Shown piece by piece: positions 63,600 through 64,000 of a stretch of 64,000 bases of DNA. Position numbers and translations under genes: made by a program. The DNA comes from Ruania zhangjianzhongii (lineage in GTDB: Bacteria > Actinomycetota > Actinomycetes > Actinomycetales > Beutenbergiaceae). Every line of letters starts with the position of its first letter. Within the stretch, counting starts at the first letter, position 1. Where the stretch lies: assembly GCF_008000995.1 (NCBI RefSeq), contig NZ_CP042828.1, forward strand, positions 2,532,882 to 2,596,881. The letters are read 5' to 3'. The notes under the pieces are model-generated. The model ran no database searches. It saw only the letters and a list, made by a program, of their open reading frames with translations, and was not told the DNA's origin.

Positions 63600-64000
63600 A
63601 TGGCGACCGGCGAGGTGACCTGGCCTGACCTGATCACCCGGCTGATCGGTGGGGGCGACCTGGCCCCGGACGAGACCAGCTGGGCGATGGACCAGGTGAT
63701 GTCTGGCAACTCTCACCCGATCGCGCTGGGCGGCTTCCTGGTGGCCCTGCGGGCAAAAGGAGAGACCGTGCCCGAGGTGCGCGGCCTCGCGGATGCGATG
63801 GTGGCCCATGCGGTGCCGATCGACGTCGATCGGGACGCTGTGGACATCGTCGGCACCGGGGGAGACCGGCACCGGAGTGTCAACCTCTCGACGATGGCGG
63901 CGTTGGTGGTGGCCGGCACTGGGACGACTGTGGTCAAGCACGGCAACCGGGCCTCCTCCTCGGCCAGTGGCTCAGCGGACGTGCTGGAGGCGCTCGGAGT
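63600..64000 (+). CDS. trpD: anthranilate phosphoribosyltransferase (5' part)
   Basis: The first 133 codons of a tryptophan pathway enzyme that joins anthranilate and PRPP. PRPP-binding motifs are present: [25 protein letters not shown] and [23 protein letters not shown]. The gene runs off the window. ATG 63600 lies 3 bases after the preceding stop, so translation is probably coupled. Confidence 0.92.
   Translation, partial: MATGEVTWPDLITRLIGGGDLAPDETSWAMDQVMSGNSHPIALGGFLVALRAKGETVPEVRGLADAMVAHAVPIDVDRDAVDIVGTGGDRHRSVNLSTMAALVVAGTGTTVVKHGNRASSSASGSADVLEALG

Overview
The window looks like chromosomal DNA from a high-GC Gram-positive bacterium of the Actinomycetes. Evidence: about 70% GC throughout, a mycothione reductase gene (mycothiol is actinobacterial), the actinobacterial qcrCAB/ctaCDEF respiratory arrangement with a diheme QcrC, DUF4191 next to lipA/lipB, an actinobacterial GlnR-type box in front of glnA, and many leaderless starts placed 6-7 bases after TANNNT-type -10 boxes. 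Gene content suggests a Micrococcales member (Ruania/Georgenia/Beutenbergia-like). The genus is an inference only.

Layout. 1-2.0 kb: end of a transporter and a GH2 beta-glucuronidase. 2.2-3.5 kb: divergent SDR dehydrogenase and F420/FMN-type oxidoreductase around an operator-like palindrome. 3.6-9.1 kb: a peptide-type ABC importer (binding protein, two permeases, fused double ATPase). 9.6-15.6 kb, minus strand: a livJHMGF branched-chain amino acid-type ABC operon with an MFS exporter at its end. 15.9-17.9 kb: M18 aminopeptidase and a VOC protein. 18.0-26.4 kb is the accessory part. It holds an IS481-type element with a frameshifted transposase inserted in the loop of a palindromic repeat, a DUF805 protein, a cupin, three tandem secreted small paralogues, an unrecognised 272-residue protein, and a secreted Ig-like repeat gene split by an IS110-family element.

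26.6-37.8 kb is core metabolism: mycothione reductase, glutamine synthetase, RDD protein, FAD oxidoreductase, APC transporter, DUF4191, lipA, lipB and a histidine phosphatase. 37.9-39.3 kb: a membrane-anchored pseudokinase behind two DnaA-box sequences. 39.5-40.9 kb: a Cmx-type chloramphenicol exporter with a leader peptide and hairpin, probably acquired. 40.9-49.0 kb: sugar-epimerase-like protein, 2-oxoacid dehydrogenase E2 (sucB) and E3 (lpdA), pepA, two small membrane proteins and pyrD. 49.1-54.2 kb: aldo/keto reductase, DUF3043, DJ-1/PfpI protein, glycerate kinase, erpA and an FKBP lipoprotein. 54.4-62.9 kb: the aerobic respiratory chain, ctaCDF (+) and ctaE-qcrCAB (-), with sodA between them. 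63.1 kb to the end: a receiver-like protein and the start of trpD.

The genes work together most clearly in lipoate-dependent metabolism (lipA, lipB, sucB, lpdA) and in the bc1-aa3 respiratory supercomplex. The most interesting signals are in the accessory DNA. First, the IS110 element carries a long 3' non-coding end in which a 5-bp stem closes a 14-nt loop that reproduces the element-end/target junction, a strong candidate guide (bridge/seek) RNA. Second, there are three different families of palindromic intergenic repeats, two of them showing paired-arm changes or near-perfect arms. Third, there is an attenuator-like leader in front of the Cmx gene. No tRNA, rRNA or CRISPR array was seen.
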